Source of the DNA: Alistipes indistinctus YIT 12060
GTDB taxonomy: Bacteria; Bacteroidota; Bacteroidia; Bacteroidales; Rikenellaceae
Direction of reading: 5' to 3'
Assembly: GCF_025144995.1 (NCBI RefSeq)
Contig: NZ_CP102250.1
Span: 620,001 to 684,000 of the forward strand
Length of the DNA: 64,000 nucleotides
Made by a program: the position numbers and the translations under genes. Positions 33,523 to 42,905 of the stretch are shown in pieces. Position 1 is the first letter of the stretch, and the number at the start of each line of letters is the position of its first letter. Below the pieces are notes generated by a model, which saw nothing but the letters and a program-made list of their open reading frames with translations, ran no database searches and was not told the origin of the DNA.

Positions 33523-35751
33523 ATGAAAATCCGAAACCTTCCGGTCCTGTTGCTTTGCTGCACATTGCTCGCAGCCATTCCCCCAACCGTACAGGGCGCC
33601 ATGCCGAAATCCGGCGAAATAAAACCTTACCGGGGACGACCCACGATCCACGTAAACGGCACCCCGATGACTCCGGACATCTATGCGCTGACACATGCCA
33701 CCGGCGCACGCTGGAGTTGGGAAGAGGTACCGCAGCATAACGTCCGCAACTTCTACGACATCGGTTTCCGGCTGTTCCAACTCGATTTCTGGCTGTCGGA
33801 TATCTGGCCCAAGGACGGCTCGCCGCTCGACGTTTCGCTCGCTCAAAAACAGATTCGCGGCGTACTGGACGTAGCCCCCGACGCCTGCATCATCCTCAGG
33901 GTGCACACCGACGCCCCCTACTGGTGGAACGAGGCGAACCGCGACCAGTGCACCGAATATGCGGACGGTCCCATACAGGAATACTACAAACCGGGGCCGC
34001 CGCACAACAACGAGGATTTCAGCATCATGCGTTCGCTCAGGGCCAGCCTCGCGTCACAAAAATGGAAACAAGAGGCAGGAGAGAAACTGGTCGAATTCTG
34101 CAAGAAACTCTCACAAACCGAAGAAGGCGACGCCGTAATCGGCATGCACATTTCGGGTGGCATCTACGGCGAATGGCACTACTGGGGCTTCGTCGACCAC
34201 GATCCGGATACGGGAAAAGCGATGACCGCCTATTTCCGCAACTGGCTCCGCAACAAGTACGGTACGGATAAAAAGCTGCAACAGGCATGGAATTCGGCAC
34301 AATGGACGTTGGAAACCGCAACGGTGCCGGGTGTGGAAGAGCGCACGAAGACGCAGTTCGGCCAGTTCAAGGACCCCAAAGCTGAGCGCCGCGTGATCGA
34401 CTACATCGCCGCGCAGCAGGAGGCTGTGGTCGAAGACATCGAATACTTCTGCCGGTTGGCCAAAGAGAGTTGGCCCCGCCCGCTGATCACGGGCGTCTTT
34501 TACGGCTACCTGCACATGACCTTCAACCGGCAGTCGGTCGGCGGCCACCTGCTCGTGGAGCGCATCCTCGACTGCCCCTGGATCGACTACCTGGCCGCAC
34601 CGCAAACCTATTATAAGTTTTCGCGCAAACTGGGCGGCAGCGGCATGCCCCGCGGAATCGTCGAATCGGCCGCGCTGCACGGCAAACTCTGGTTCGACGA
34701 GATGGACAACGGAGAGTTGGCCCGGCGCGTCTGCCACGATGCGGTACGTTACCTGGAACGTTATGACGCCGACTATGCGCCGGTACTGCGCCGCAGCGTC
34801 GTATTGCCACTGATGCGCGGCGGGGTATGGTATTATGACTTCGGCATCCGCGAAAGCCTCGGCTGGTTCGACGATCCGGTTTACCTGCAATCGATCGCCG
34901 ACGAAAAAGCGCTGTTCGACAAGCAACTGAACGTACCCCACAAATCCGAGGCGGACGTACTCTACGTCTGGAGCCAGGAGAGTTACTATTACCTCAAGCC
35001 CCAAAGTACGCCCATCTCGTCGAACGTGATCGACCACTCGATCGAAGAGGCGCTGCGTAGCGGCACCGTGGGCGACCATATTTACGATTTCGATCTCGAC
35101 AAGGTGAATCTCGACCAATACAAGGCGGTGATATTCATGAACAGTTATGTGCTGTCGTCCGAACAGCGGAAATTTATCCGGGAGAAAGTAGCACAAAACG
35201 GCAGGACCTTGATATATAACTACCTGACGGGCGTGACCGACGGCGAAACGATCGGCCTGCCGCTGACCGAGAAACTTTCGGGCGTAAAACTTGCGTTGCA
35301 AAACGCAACCGAACCGCAAACGCTCCATTTCACCGACCCGGAATCGGAGTTTACCTTCAAAGGCGTCGTAGAGCCCTTTGCGGTCATTACCGATCCGCAG
35401 GCCGAACCGTTGGCGACACTCGGGGGACGCCCGGACGTGGTCGTGGCCCGCAAAAATTTTCCGACCCACACGGCGGTATACGCCACGCTACCGGTCAACG
35501 GCACCGACGTATTCCGTAAACTGCTGCGCGATGCAGGCTGCCATGTTTACAACGACCGGAACGACTTCACTTACGTCAACAGCGGCATCATGCTGATCCA
35601 CTCGCTCGACGGCGGACAGCGCACGATCCGCCTCCGCAACGGAAAAGAGTTGAACCTGACGCTGCCCGAAAAGTCGAACACGGTACTGGATGCCAATACG
35701 GGTGAAGTCCTGCTCAAAGAGATTCCGAAAACCTACCCCAAGGTAAAATAA
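33523..35751 (+). CDS. Exported glycoside hydrolase-like protein (clan GH-A type, GH42-like architecture)
   Basis: A 742-aa secreted protein with a signal peptide (about 1-25, ending TVQGA). A TIM-barrel-like N-terminal domain (about 40-440) has two candidate catalytic acids: E217 in GGIYGEWHYWG as acid/base and E393 in KLWFDEMDN as nucleophile. A Rossmann-like domain (about 475-600, ADVLYVWSQES to TLIYNYLTG) resembles the class I glutaminase-fold domain that follows the barrel in GH42 beta-galactosidases. A beta-sandwich tail follows. I cannot assign it to a specific CAZy family. No SusCD pair or regulator lies nearby, so it is not in a typical polysaccharide utilisation locus. Confidence 0.72.
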   Translation: MKIRNLPVLLLCCTLLAAIPPTVQGAMPKSGEIKPYRGRPTIHVNGTPMTPDIYALTHATGARWSWEEVPQHNVRNFYDIGFRLFQLDFWLSDIWPKDGSPLDVSLAQKQIRGVLDVAPDACIILRVHTDAPYWWNEANRDQCTEYADGPIQEYYKPGPPHNNEDFSIMRSLRASLASQKWKQEAGEKLVEFCKKLSQTEEGDAVIGMHISGGIYGEWHYWGFVDHDPDTGKAMTAYFRNWLRNKYGTDKKLQQAWNSAQWTLETATVPGVEERTKTQFGQFKDPKAERRVIDYIAAQQEAVVEDIEYFCRLAKESWPRPLITGVFYGYLHMTFNRQSVGGHLLVERILDCPWIDYLAAPQTYYKFSRKLGGSGMPRGIVESAALHGKLWFDEMDNGELARRVCHDAVRYLERYDADYAPVLRRSVVLPLMRGGVWYYDFGIRESLGWFDDPVYLQSIADEKALFDKQLNVPHKSEADVLYVWSQESYYYLKPQSTPISSNVIDHSIEEALRSGTVGDHIYDFDLDKVNLDQYKAVIFMNSYVLSSEQRKFIREKVAQNGRTLIYNYLTGVTDGETIGLPLTEKLSGVKLALQNATEPQTLHFTDPESEFTFKGVVEPFAVITDPQAEPLATLGGRPDVVVARKNFPTHTAVYATLPVNGTDVFRKLLRDAGCHVYNDRNDFTYVNSGIMLIHSLDGGQRTIRLRNGKELNLTLPEKSNTVLDANTGEVLLKEIPKTYPKVK

Positions 35752-35826
35752 AGCGGGACGCATCGAAACACGCCGCAAAAAAATGAAAATATAGCGGATT
35801 AAAACTTCATCCGCGTCATCCATTAC

Positions 35827-35857
35827 AAGCAGCCACCTTGATAAGAGGTGGCTGCTT
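35827..35857 (+). terminator. Terminator after the hydrolase gene
   Basis: AAGCAGCCACCT (35827-35838) / AGGTGGCTGCTT (35846-35857), a perfect 12-bp stem with a seven-base loop, followed by a short T run. It isolates the next operon. Confidence 0.8.
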
Positions 35858-35883
35858 TCATCGATGCATGACAATCCGCCGGA

Positions 35884-35915
35884 AGGAATTTAGTATAATA
35901 TTTTACTAATATCCT
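35884..35915 (+). promoter_or_regulatory. Probable MarR operator
   Basis: A 32-bp near-perfect dyad: left half AGGAATTTAGTATAAT, right half ATTTTACTAATATCCT, with 13 of 16 positions symmetric. The inner core TTAGTATAAT/ATTTTACTAA is almost fully palindromic. It lies just upstream of, and nearly abuts, the -7 box at 35926, occupying the -33 region, so a bound MarR dimer would block RNA polymerase. Confidence 0.7.
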
Positions 35916-35925
35916 GCGAAATGAT

Positions 35926-35933
35926 TACCTTTG
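35926..35933 (+). promoter_or_regulatory. -7 element of the marR-efflux operon
   Basis: TACCTTTG, an exact TAnnTTTG match, 21 bases before the marR ATG at 35955. It overlaps the in-frame TTG at 35931, so that codon cannot be the start. Confidence 0.7.
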
Positions 35934-35954
35934 CGGCGTTCAATACGAAACAAT

Positions 35955-36398
35955 ATGACACCGAACGGAGAAATGGCCCGCGAACTGAACCTGCAACTGC
36001 TGAAGACCCGGATGGCCTTCCGGCAGGCAGTCCAGCGCCTGCTGCGGAAATACGAAATCGGCATGACTTTCGAGATGCTCCAAATCCTGTACCAGCTCAG
36101 GACCCTGCAAGGTGTGAGCCAACAGCAACTGGCCGAAGCGACTGCACGGGACAAAGCGTGCATCACCAGCCTGATCAACAACCTCGAAAAAAAAGGATGG
36201 GTGCAACGGAAGCAGTCCCCCGACGACCGCCGTGCACGGCAGATCTTCCTGACCGACGAAGGTGTCCGCATGTCGGAACAAACCAAACCGCTGCTCAAGG
36301 AGATATACGACCGTATCGGAGCGGCAACGCCCCCCAGGCAGATGCAGGAGTGCCGGAAACAATTGGGAAAACTGAATGCGATACTGGATGGGATTTAA
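35955..36398 (+). CDS. MarR-family transcriptional regulator
   Basis: A 147-aa winged-helix repressor. An N-terminal helix bundle is followed by the recognition region SQQQLAEATARDKACITSLINNLEKKGW (about 55-85) and the wing SPDDRRARQIFLTDEG with the conserved DxR motif. C-terminal helices dimerise. ATG 35955 is used because the longer frame starts within the promoter. It opens an operon with a TolC-like channel, a membrane-fusion protein and an MFS pump, and a palindrome overlaps its promoter. Autorepression released by a drug or aromatic ligand is the likely mode, inferred from the family. Confidence 0.9.
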   Translation: MTPNGEMARELNLQLLKTRMAFRQAVQRLLRKYEIGMTFEMLQILYQLRTLQGVSQQQLAEATARDKACITSLINNLEKKGWVQRKQSPDDRRARQIFLTDEGVRMSEQTKPLLKEIYDRIGAATPPRQMQECRKQLGKLNAILDGI

Positions 36399-36408
36399 GC
36401 TACGACAC

Positions 36409-37707
36409 ATGTTCCTGAAGGCATCGCTCTCCTTGTTGCTGGTGCCGCTCACAACCGCCGCACAACCTCAGGTGCGGACGCTGAGTATCGACGAACTGTT
36501 CCGGCTCGGCATAGAAAACAGCCTGCGTATGCAGGCATCCCGTATCGGGGAGACCCTGGCCGGAGAACGCGCAAAAAGCGCCCGCAGCGAAAGGCTGCCC
36601 GGCCTGAATGTAGGATTGTCCGGCGGCTATCTCGGGCAGCCCGTCGTTTTCCAGCAAGGATTGACCCAAGCCACGCGCCCCGACACCCCGAACTGGTCGA
36701 ACAACTACAACATCGACCTTTCCCAACCTCTTTACGAAGGAGGGAAAATCCGGTACAGCATCCGGCAGGCAGATCTGGAACGGCAGATCGCCTCGCTCAG
36801 CACAGAAAACGACCGGGCGGAGATCAAAATGCTGCTGTTGCAACAATATGTCGCGCTGTACAACCTTTACAAGCAGACTGAGGTCTTGCAACAAAACATC
36901 GATGAATCGACGCGCCGGCTCGAGGACATCCGCCGGATGCGCAACGAGGGGCTCGTCACGCGCAACGACGAAATCCGCAGCGAACTGCAACTGACCAACG
37001 ACCGGCTCGCCCTGCGCGAGGCCCGGAACGACATCTGTATCGTCTCACAGCAGCTGGACGTAGTGCTCGGCCTCGACGAAACGCTCCTGATCGCCCCCGA
37101 CACCGCATTGCTGTACACAGCAGCTCCGGTGGAGAGCTACCAGAGGTACGTCGAACGGGCCTATGCGAACTATCCGGAATTGAAAATCGCGCGGGAAAAT
37201 ACCTCATTGGCCCGGAATGATATCCGGATCGCACGGGCGAACTACCTCCCCACCCTGTCGCTGCACGGCGCCAACACGCTGGCACGCCCGATCACAAGGA
37301 CGATGCAGGACACGTATGCGAACAACTGGAATATCGGACTCGCGCTATCGTACAACCTCTCGTCGCTGTACCGCAACCGGCATCGCGTCGAAGAGGCGCG
37401 TCACGCGGTTTCGCTGCGTGAAAACGCAGAACAGCAGGTGATGCAGGCGATCCGGGTCAATGTGCGGCGCGCCTGCACGAAACACCAGGAAGCGCTCGAG
37501 CGCGTACAGGCACTGATGCTGGCCGTCCGCCAGGCGGACGAAAACTACCGCATCGTGCATAACCGCTACCTGAACCAACTCTCGATCCTCACCGACCTGC
37601 TCGATGCGAGCCGCGTCCGGCTCGAGGCACAAATGCAGCTGACGGCCGCACGCGCCGAAGTGATCTATACCTATTACCAACTGCTGCAAACATGCGGCAG
37701 CCTGTAA
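36409..37707 (+). CDS. TolC-family outer-membrane efflux channel
   Basis: A 432-aa outer-membrane channel for tripartite efflux. A signal peptide (1-19, ending TTAAQ) is followed by the LSIDELFRLGIENSLRMQ opening of the OEP family. Two repeats of long alpha-helical barrel segments are separated by beta strands (SNNYNIDLSQPLYEGGKI and NNWNIGLALSYNLS). ATG 36409 is chosen because the signal peptide begins there; it is ten bases after the marR stop. It pairs with the HlyD-like adaptor and MFS pump directly downstream. Confidence 0.9.
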   Translation: MFLKASLSLLLVPLTTAAQPQVRTLSIDELFRLGIENSLRMQASRIGETLAGERAKSARSERLPGLNVGLSGGYLGQPVVFQQGLTQATRPDTPNWSNNYNIDLSQPLYEGGKIRYSIRQADLERQIASLSTENDRAEIKMLLLQQYVALYNLYKQTEVLQQNIDESTRRLEDIRRMRNEGLVTRNDEIRSELQLTNDRLALREARNDICIVSQQLDVVLGLDETLLIAPDTALLYTAAPVESYQRYVERAYANYPELKIARENTSLARNDIRIARANYLPTLSLHGANTLARPITRTMQDTYANNWNIGLALSYNLSSLYRNRHRVEEARHAVSLRENAEQQVMQAIRVNVRRACTKHQEALERVQALMLAVRQADENYRIVHNRYLNQLSILTDLLDASRVRLEAQMQLTAARAEVIYTYYQLLQTCGSL

Positions 37708-37733
37708 GCCACGCAAAACACAACGAAACACAT

Positions 37734-38801
37734 ATGTCGGAACTACTCAACAGGCGCCAGAGGCTCAGAAAGCGCAAAAAGCGCAACATCATCCTCAACA
37801 CGGTCTGCATCCTGCTCGTGCTCTGCGCGATCGTGTGGACGGTCGATTACTTCTGGCGCTATTTCAAATACGAAACGACAAACGACGCGGTCATCGACCA
37901 GTATATCTCCCCGGTAGGCATCCGCGTGTCGGGTTACATCAAGGAGGTACGCTTTACCGAGCACCAACCGGTCAAGGCCGGGGATACGCTGCTCGTGCTC
38001 GACGACCGCGAATACCGGATCCGGCTGAAAGACGCCGAGGCGGCACTGATGGATGCCAGGGCTTCGAAAACGGTGCTCGGGTCGGGTATAGCCGCATCGG
38101 AAGCCAACGTATCGGTGCAGGAAGCCAACATAGCCGAAACCCGGGCGCGGTTGTGGCAATTGGAACAGGACTACCGGCGCTATGAAAACCTGCTGCGCGA
38201 AGAATCGGTTTCCCGGCAACAGTACGAACAGGCCAAAGCCAACTACGAAGCGATGAAAGCGCGCCTCGATGCCCTCCTTCGCCAAAAGAACGCGGCCGAA
38301 TCGCAATATGCCGAAACGACGAACAAACGGGCCGGGATTGAAGCCGGCATACTGCGCAAAGAGGCGGAACTGGAAATGGCGCAACTGAACCTGTCGTACA
38401 CGGTCGTAACGGCCCCTTACGACGGCTACATGGGACGGCGCACCGTCGAGCCGGGGCAACTGCTCCAGGGTGGACAAACGATCAGCTACCTGATCCGCAG
38501 CGAGGACAAATGGGTCACGGCAAACTACAAAGAGACCCAGATCGCCCGCATTTTCATCGGACAAAAAGTCCGTATCCACGTCGATGCGCTCGGGGACAAA
38601 ACTTTCCACGGCACCGTAACGGCCATTTCGGAAGCGACGGGATCGAAATACTCGCTGGTGCCCACGGATAATTCGGCCGGTAACTTCGTCAAGGTGCAGC
38701 AGCGTATTCCGGTGCGGATCGATTTCGACGACGTTTCCCCGGAAGAGATGCAACTGTTGCGGGCGGGCATGATGGTCGAAACCGAAGCTAAAATCCGCTG
38801 A
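37734..38801 (+). CDS. HlyD/EmrA-type membrane-fusion protein
   Basis: A 355-aa periplasmic adaptor linking the inner-membrane pump to TolC. It has a basic cytoplasmic N terminus (RRQRLRKRKKR), one membrane helix (about 20-38), then the barrel-sandwich half motif ISPVGIRVSGYIKEVRF, a coiled-coil hairpin (about 100-220) and the second half AQLNLSYTVVTAPYDGYMGRRTVEPGQ. A beta-barrel domain follows. The single-anchor form without lipidation is the EmrA/HlyD type that works with MFS pumps. It is spaced 26 bases after tolC and seven bases before the pump gene. Confidence 0.92.
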   Translation: MSELLNRRQRLRKRKKRNIILNTVCILLVLCAIVWTVDYFWRYFKYETTNDAVIDQYISPVGIRVSGYIKEVRFTEHQPVKAGDTLLVLDDREYRIRLKDAEAALMDARASKTVLGSGIAASEANVSVQEANIAETRARLWQLEQDYRRYENLLREESVSRQQYEQAKANYEAMKARLDALLRQKNAAESQYAETTNKRAGIEAGILRKEAELEMAQLNLSYTVVTAPYDGYMGRRTVEPGQLLQGGQTISYLIRSEDKWVTANYKETQIARIFIGQKVRIHVDALGDKTFHGTVTAISEATGSKYSLVPTDNSAGNFVKVQQRIPVRIDFDDVSPEEMQLLRAGMMVETEAKIR

Positions 38802-38808
38802 TTCCGCC

Positions 38809-40410
38809 ATGGCAGCCGCACCGCTCAGCGTCCCGATCCGCCCGTGGGTTCCCAGATGGCTGGGAATTCTCACTGCGTTCGTGATTATGCTGCCCGTAAT
38901 CCTGATCAACGGCGCCTATACGGGCAGCGCGGTCGAAATCTCCTCTACGCTCGGAGTGCTGGGCGAGGACATCCGCATGGCCTATTACGCCACAGCAGCC
39001 GGGATCGCGGTCTCCTATCCGCTGGTACCGGACGTGCGGAAGGCCGTCACGACCAAAACCGTACTGCTGATCGACCTGTTGTTGCAGGCATTGCTCAGTT
39101 TCATCTGTGCGCAAACCACGCAGATGGATATCGTGATCGTATGCAGTTTCTGGATCGGCATACTGAAAGGATTCGCGATGATCGAAGTGATTAACATGGT
39201 CAAGCCGCTGTTCAGCCCGGCCGATATCCGCAGCGAATTCTACGCCTATTTCTATCCGATCGTATTCTCCGGGGGACAGCTCTCGATCGCGCTGACCGCG
39301 CAGCTCGCTTACCACTACCAATGGCAGCACATGTACTACTTCATTATCCTGCTGCTGCTGGTCGCCGTGATGTTCGTGCTGCTCTTTTTCCGGTACAGCC
39401 GCCTGCCGCTCAGGTTCCCGGTGCACGAAATCGACGGGCGCAGTGTCCTGCTGATTTCGTCGGTGCTGCTGCTCTCGATCTATGTGGCGACTTACGGCCA
39501 GATGCTCGACTGGTTCGCATCGAAGAAACTGGTCGTTTACACGGTACTGATTCCGTTTTTACTGTGGCTGTTTATCCACCGCCAGCAAACCTTGCCGAAA
39601 CCCTACCTGAAACTCGACGTACTGAACGACATCAAACCATTGGTCGGCTACCTGTACATGATGCTAGCGATGTTCTTCTCCTCGACCAGCACGCTGGTTA
39701 CGAACTATGTGAACACCGTCCTGCACGTGGACAATGTCCATGCGAACCTACTCTATCTGGGACTGATTCCCGGTTTTGCGGTAGGCGGGGCGATTTGCTA
39801 CTGGTGGTTCCGCTACCAACGGTGGAAGTTCCGGTTCCTGATCGCCGGCGGCATGGCCTGCTTCACGGCCTATCTGGCGATCCTCTACTTCGGAATTTCA
39901 CCCGACGCTACCTACGAGATACTCTACCTGCCCACTTTTCTCAAAGGGCTCGGGATGATGATTATTTTCATCGCATTCGGCATCTACGTGGTCGAGGACC
40001 TTCCGCCGAGCCTGACGATCTACAACGCATTTTTCCTGATTTCGTTCCGTTCGGCGCTCGCTCCCGCCCTGTCGACCTCTTTCTTCAGCAACCTACTCTA
40101 CCGGCTGCAGCAACAAGGACTGACCCGGCTGGCCGACCATACGACTGCGCTCGATCCGCTCGCCGCACAACAATACGATAATGCGCTGCACAGTGCTCTT
40201 GCACAAGGGCACGGCATCGACGAAGCGGGTCAGATCGCGACCCAATCGCTCTACAGCACGCTGCAAACACAGACCATGCTGCTCGAGCTGAAAACCATTT
40301 TCGGCTACCTGCTGATTTTTGCAATCGTCGCGACGGTGGTCTCGCGTTTCATTCCGTTCCACAAGACCGTCAAGGTCCGGATAGTCAAGACCGGCGAAGA
40401 TATGGTATAG
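38809..40410 (+). CDS. MFS drug efflux transporter (EmrB/DHA2-like)
   Basis: A 533-aa proton-driven inner-membrane pump with about 14 membrane helices. The first helix region is PRWLGILTAFVIMLPVILING and helix-rich segments run through to residue 520. A long periplasmic loop lies between the last helices (about 425-490, Gln/Ala-rich). It forms an EmrAB-TolC-type system with the two preceding genes. The classical GD/ExxxRR loop motif is degenerate. Substrate is unknown; MarR control suggests hydrophobic drugs, bile acids or phenolic compounds, all relevant in the gut, but that is inference. Confidence 0.9.
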   Translation: MAAAPLSVPIRPWVPRWLGILTAFVIMLPVILINGAYTGSAVEISSTLGVLGEDIRMAYYATAAGIAVSYPLVPDVRKAVTTKTVLLIDLLLQALLSFICAQTTQMDIVIVCSFWIGILKGFAMIEVINMVKPLFSPADIRSEFYAYFYPIVFSGGQLSIALTAQLAYHYQWQHMYYFIILLLLVAVMFVLLFFRYSRLPLRFPVHEIDGRSVLLISSVLLLSIYVATYGQMLDWFASKKLVVYTVLIPFLLWLFIHRQQTLPKPYLKLDVLNDIKPLVGYLYMMLAMFFSSTSTLVTNYVNTVLHVDNVHANLLYLGLIPGFAVGGAICYWWFRYQRWKFRFLIAGGMACFTAYLAILYFGISPDATYEILYLPTFLKGLGMMIIFIAFGIYVVEDLPPSLTIYNAFFLISFRSALAPALSTSFFSNLLYRLQQQGLTRLADHTTALDPLAAQQYDNALHSALAQGHGIDEAGQIATQSLYSTLQTQTMLLELKTIFGYLLIFAIVATVVSRFIPFHKTVKVRIVKTGEDMV

Positions 40411-40511
40411 CAGAAAAATACATGATCGCATGATTTTGCAGTTTCGGTTCGTCGTTGTAATTACAGACAGATCCTCTCTCCGTCGACCTCCCTTTTTTTC
40501 GTAAAACAAAA

Positions 40512-40539
40512 GCAGGCGGGGTAAGATTGCCCCGCCTGC
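40512..40539. terminator. Bidirectional terminator between efflux and pyrophosphatase genes
   Basis: GCAGGCGGGG (40512-40521) / CCCCGCCTGC (40530-40539), a perfect 10-bp stem with an eight-base loop. The convergent genes end on each side. A-rich upstream sequence gives a T-rich tract on the minus strand. Confidence 0.8.
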
Positions 40540-40572
40540 CAAATAATTCCCTTCTACTCTACGCAGATTGCG

Positions 40573-42780
40573 CTACATCAAACTATAGGCAACGGTCAGA
40601 CCGGCTACGACGATCGAGACCATGCTCATCAGCTTGATCAGGATGTTGAGCGACGGGCCGGCGGTATCCTTGAACGGATCGCCGACAGTGTCTCCTACCA
40701 CGGTAGCCTTATGGCATTCTGAACCCTTACCTCCATGGTTACCCTCTTCGATAAATTTCTTCGCATTGTCCCAGGCACCGCCCGAATTGGCCATAAAAAT
40801 CGCCAGGACGAACCCGGCCCCGAGACCGCCGACCAACAATCCCATCACTCCGGCTACGCCGAAAATAAATCCGGTCAGCACAGGTGCCACAATAGCCAGG
40901 ATCGACGGCAGCAACATCTCTCGCTGCGCGCCTTTGGTCGAAATCTCGACACACCGCGCATAATCGGGGGTCGCCTTGCCTTCGAGAATCCCTTTGATTT
41001 CACGGAACTGGCGGCGCACCTCCTCGACCATGCTCTGCGCCGCACGGCCCACGGCATTCATCGTAAGGCCGCAGAACAGGAAGGCCATCATCGATCCGAT
41101 AAACACCCCGATCAGTACGTTGGGGTTCATCATCGAAATGTGGTAATAATCGACAAAATCGAGGATATTCGCATCGGTAATCGCTTTCACCGTACCGTTC
41201 GACAGCGTAATTGACGTCTCACCGATATGTAGCAATCCGATCTTCACCTCCTCGATATAAGAGGCGAGCAGTGCAAGGGCCGTCAGGGCGGCCGAACCGA
41301 TCGCAAAGCCTTTGCCCGTCGCAGCGGTCGTATTGCCAAGCGCATCGAGCGCGTCGGTACGTTTGCGTACTTCCGGGTCGAGGCCGCTCATTTCGGCGTT
41401 ACCGCCCGCATTGTCGGCAATAGGCCCGTAAGCGTCGGTAGCCAACGTAATGCCCAGTGTGGAGAGCATGCCGACGGCGGCAATACCGATTCCATAGAGC
41501 CCCTGACTGAGGCTCGCAGCCGTCAGCATATGCGCGAAATCGAATCCGATCGCACACAGGTACGCAAGGATGATGGCCGCCGAAATGGTCAGCACCGGAA
41601 TGGCGGTAGAGATCATCCCCATTCCGATACCGGAGATAATCACGGTTGCCGGACCGGTTTCGGCACTCTGCGCAATACGTTTCGTAGGTTTATACGAATG
41701 GGAAGTATAATATTCGGTAGACTGGCCGATGATGATGCCCGCCAGCAGGCCGACGATCACCGAGAACGAGATGCCCACCCAATTGTCGAGCTGCAACGTA
41801 TAGAGAATAACGAAGGTCAGCACAGCGATCAGCACGGCACTGACGTTGACGCCGAGACCCAGCGCACTGAGCAACTGCTTCATATTGGCCCCTTCTTTGG
41901 TCCGCACCAGAAAGATGCCTATCACCGAAAGGAGAATTCCCACCGCAGCGATCAGCATCGGGGCGAGCACGGCTTTGAGCTGCATATCCCCGGCGAAAGC
42001 TGCCGCCCCGAGCGCCGCCGTGGCGAGGATCGAGCCGCAATAGCTTTCATAGAGGTCGGCGCCCATGCCGGCCACGTCGCCCACATTGTCGCCCACGTTA
42101 TCGGCGATGGTCGCCGGATTGCGCGGATCGTCTTCGGGAATACCCGCTTCGACTTTACCTACCAGGTCGGCGCCCACATCGGCCGCTTTCGTGTAAATTC
42201 CGCCGCCGACACGCGCGAACAACGCCTGCGTCGAAGCACCCATACCGAAAGTCAGCATCGTCGTGGTAATGATCATCAGTTTTTGGGAATCGGTCACCCC
42301 TTCAACAAAATGATTCAAGACCAAATACCATACGGAAATATCGAGCAGGCCCAACCCCACCACGACGAGCCCCATCACGGCGCCGCTGCGAAAAGCCACC
42401 CGCAGGCCGCTGTTAAGGGATTGTCCTGCCGCATGGGCGGTACGGGCCGAAGCATATGTTGCGGTACGCATCCCGATGTACCCGGCCAGACCCGAGAAAA
42501 GGCCGCCGGTCAGGAAGGCGAACGGCACCCAGTTGTTCTGCACCCCGAGGCCGTAAGCCAGGAAGGCAAAGAAAAGCGCTAACAGGAGAAAAACGATGGC
42601 GACCACCTTGTACTGCTGCCGCAGATAAGCCATGGCCCCCGCGCGGACATGCGCGGCAATCTGCTGCATCCGTTCGGTGCCTTCGCTCTGGCGCATCATT
42701 CCGCGGAAGAAATACCATGCGAAAAAGAGAGCGACCAGCGAAGCGAACGGTACAAGCCAGAAAAGAATCGGTGTACTCAT
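40573..42780 (-). CDS. hppA: Membrane-bound ion-pumping pyrophosphatase (K+-dependent type)
   Basis: Couples hydrolysis of pyrophosphate to outward pumping of H+ and/or Na+. The 735-aa protein has about 16 helices and the substrate loops DVGADLVGKVEAGIPEDD, NVGDNVGD, SGLDPEVRKRTDALDALGN and SGGAWDNAKKFIEEG. The residue after GNTT is Ala (GNTTAATGKG) rather than Lys, the mark of K+-dependent enzymes. In Bacteroides relatives, K+-dependent PPases pump Na+ or both Na+ and H+; which applies here is not certain. It could recover energy from biosynthetic pyrophosphate. Confidence 0.95.
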   Translation of the reverse strand: MSTPILFWLVPFASLVALFFAWYFFRGMMRQSEGTERMQQIAAHVRAGAMAYLRQQYKVVAIVFLLLALFFAFLAYGLGVQNNWVPFAFLTGGLFSGLAGYIGMRTATYASARTAHAAGQSLNSGLRVAFRSGAVMGLVVVGLGLLDISVWYLVLNHFVEGVTDSQKLMIITTTMLTFGMGASTQALFARVGGGIYTKAADVGADLVGKVEAGIPEDDPRNPATIADNVGDNVGDVAGMGADLYESYCGSILATAALGAAAFAGDMQLKAVLAPMLIAAVGILLSVIGIFLVRTKEGANMKQLLSALGLGVNVSAVLIAVLTFVILYTLQLDNWVGISFSVIVGLLAGIIIGQSTEYYTSHSYKPTKRIAQSAETGPATVIISGIGMGMISTAIPVLTISAAIILAYLCAIGFDFAHMLTAASLSQGLYGIGIAAVGMLSTLGITLATDAYGPIADNAGGNAEMSGLDPEVRKRTDALDALGNTTAATGKGFAIGSAALTALALLASYIEEVKIGLLHIGETSITLSNGTVKAITDANILDFVDYYHISMMNPNVLIGVFIGSMMAFLFCGLTMNAVGRAAQSMVEEVRRQFREIKGILEGKATPDYARCVEISTKGAQREMLLPSILAIVAPVLTGFIFGVAGVMGLLVGGLGAGFVLAIFMANSGGAWDNAKKFIEEGNHGGKGSECHKATVVGDTVGDPFKDTAGPSLNILIKLMSMVSIVVAGLTVAYSLM

Positions 42781-42829
42781 AAAAGAAGTTTTGAAGGTTA
42801 ATTTGGAAGTTTGCAGGTCAGTTGCAGTC

Positions 42830-42837
42830 CAAAATTA
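42830..42837 (-). promoter_or_regulatory. -7 element of hppA
   Basis: The minus strand reads TAATTTTG, an exact TAnnTTTG match, 49 bases before the hppA ATG. Confidence 0.5.
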
Positions 42838-42858
42838 TTAAAATTTTTGATTAAATAA

Positions 42859-42866
42859 TATCTTTG
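42859..42866 (+). promoter_or_regulatory. -7 element of the SpoU methyltransferase gene
   Basis: TATCTTTG, an exact TAnnTTTG match, 39 bases before the ATG at 42906. It is divergent from the hppA box. Confidence 0.6.
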
Positions 42867-42905
42867 CCGAAGTTTTAACAAATTTCACCTCAACCGCTGA
42901 AAAAG

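Noticed and set aside
35931-35954. TTG start for the MarR gene
   Set aside because: The TTG is inside the -7 box TACCTTTG, so it could not be within the transcript; ATG 35955 is used.
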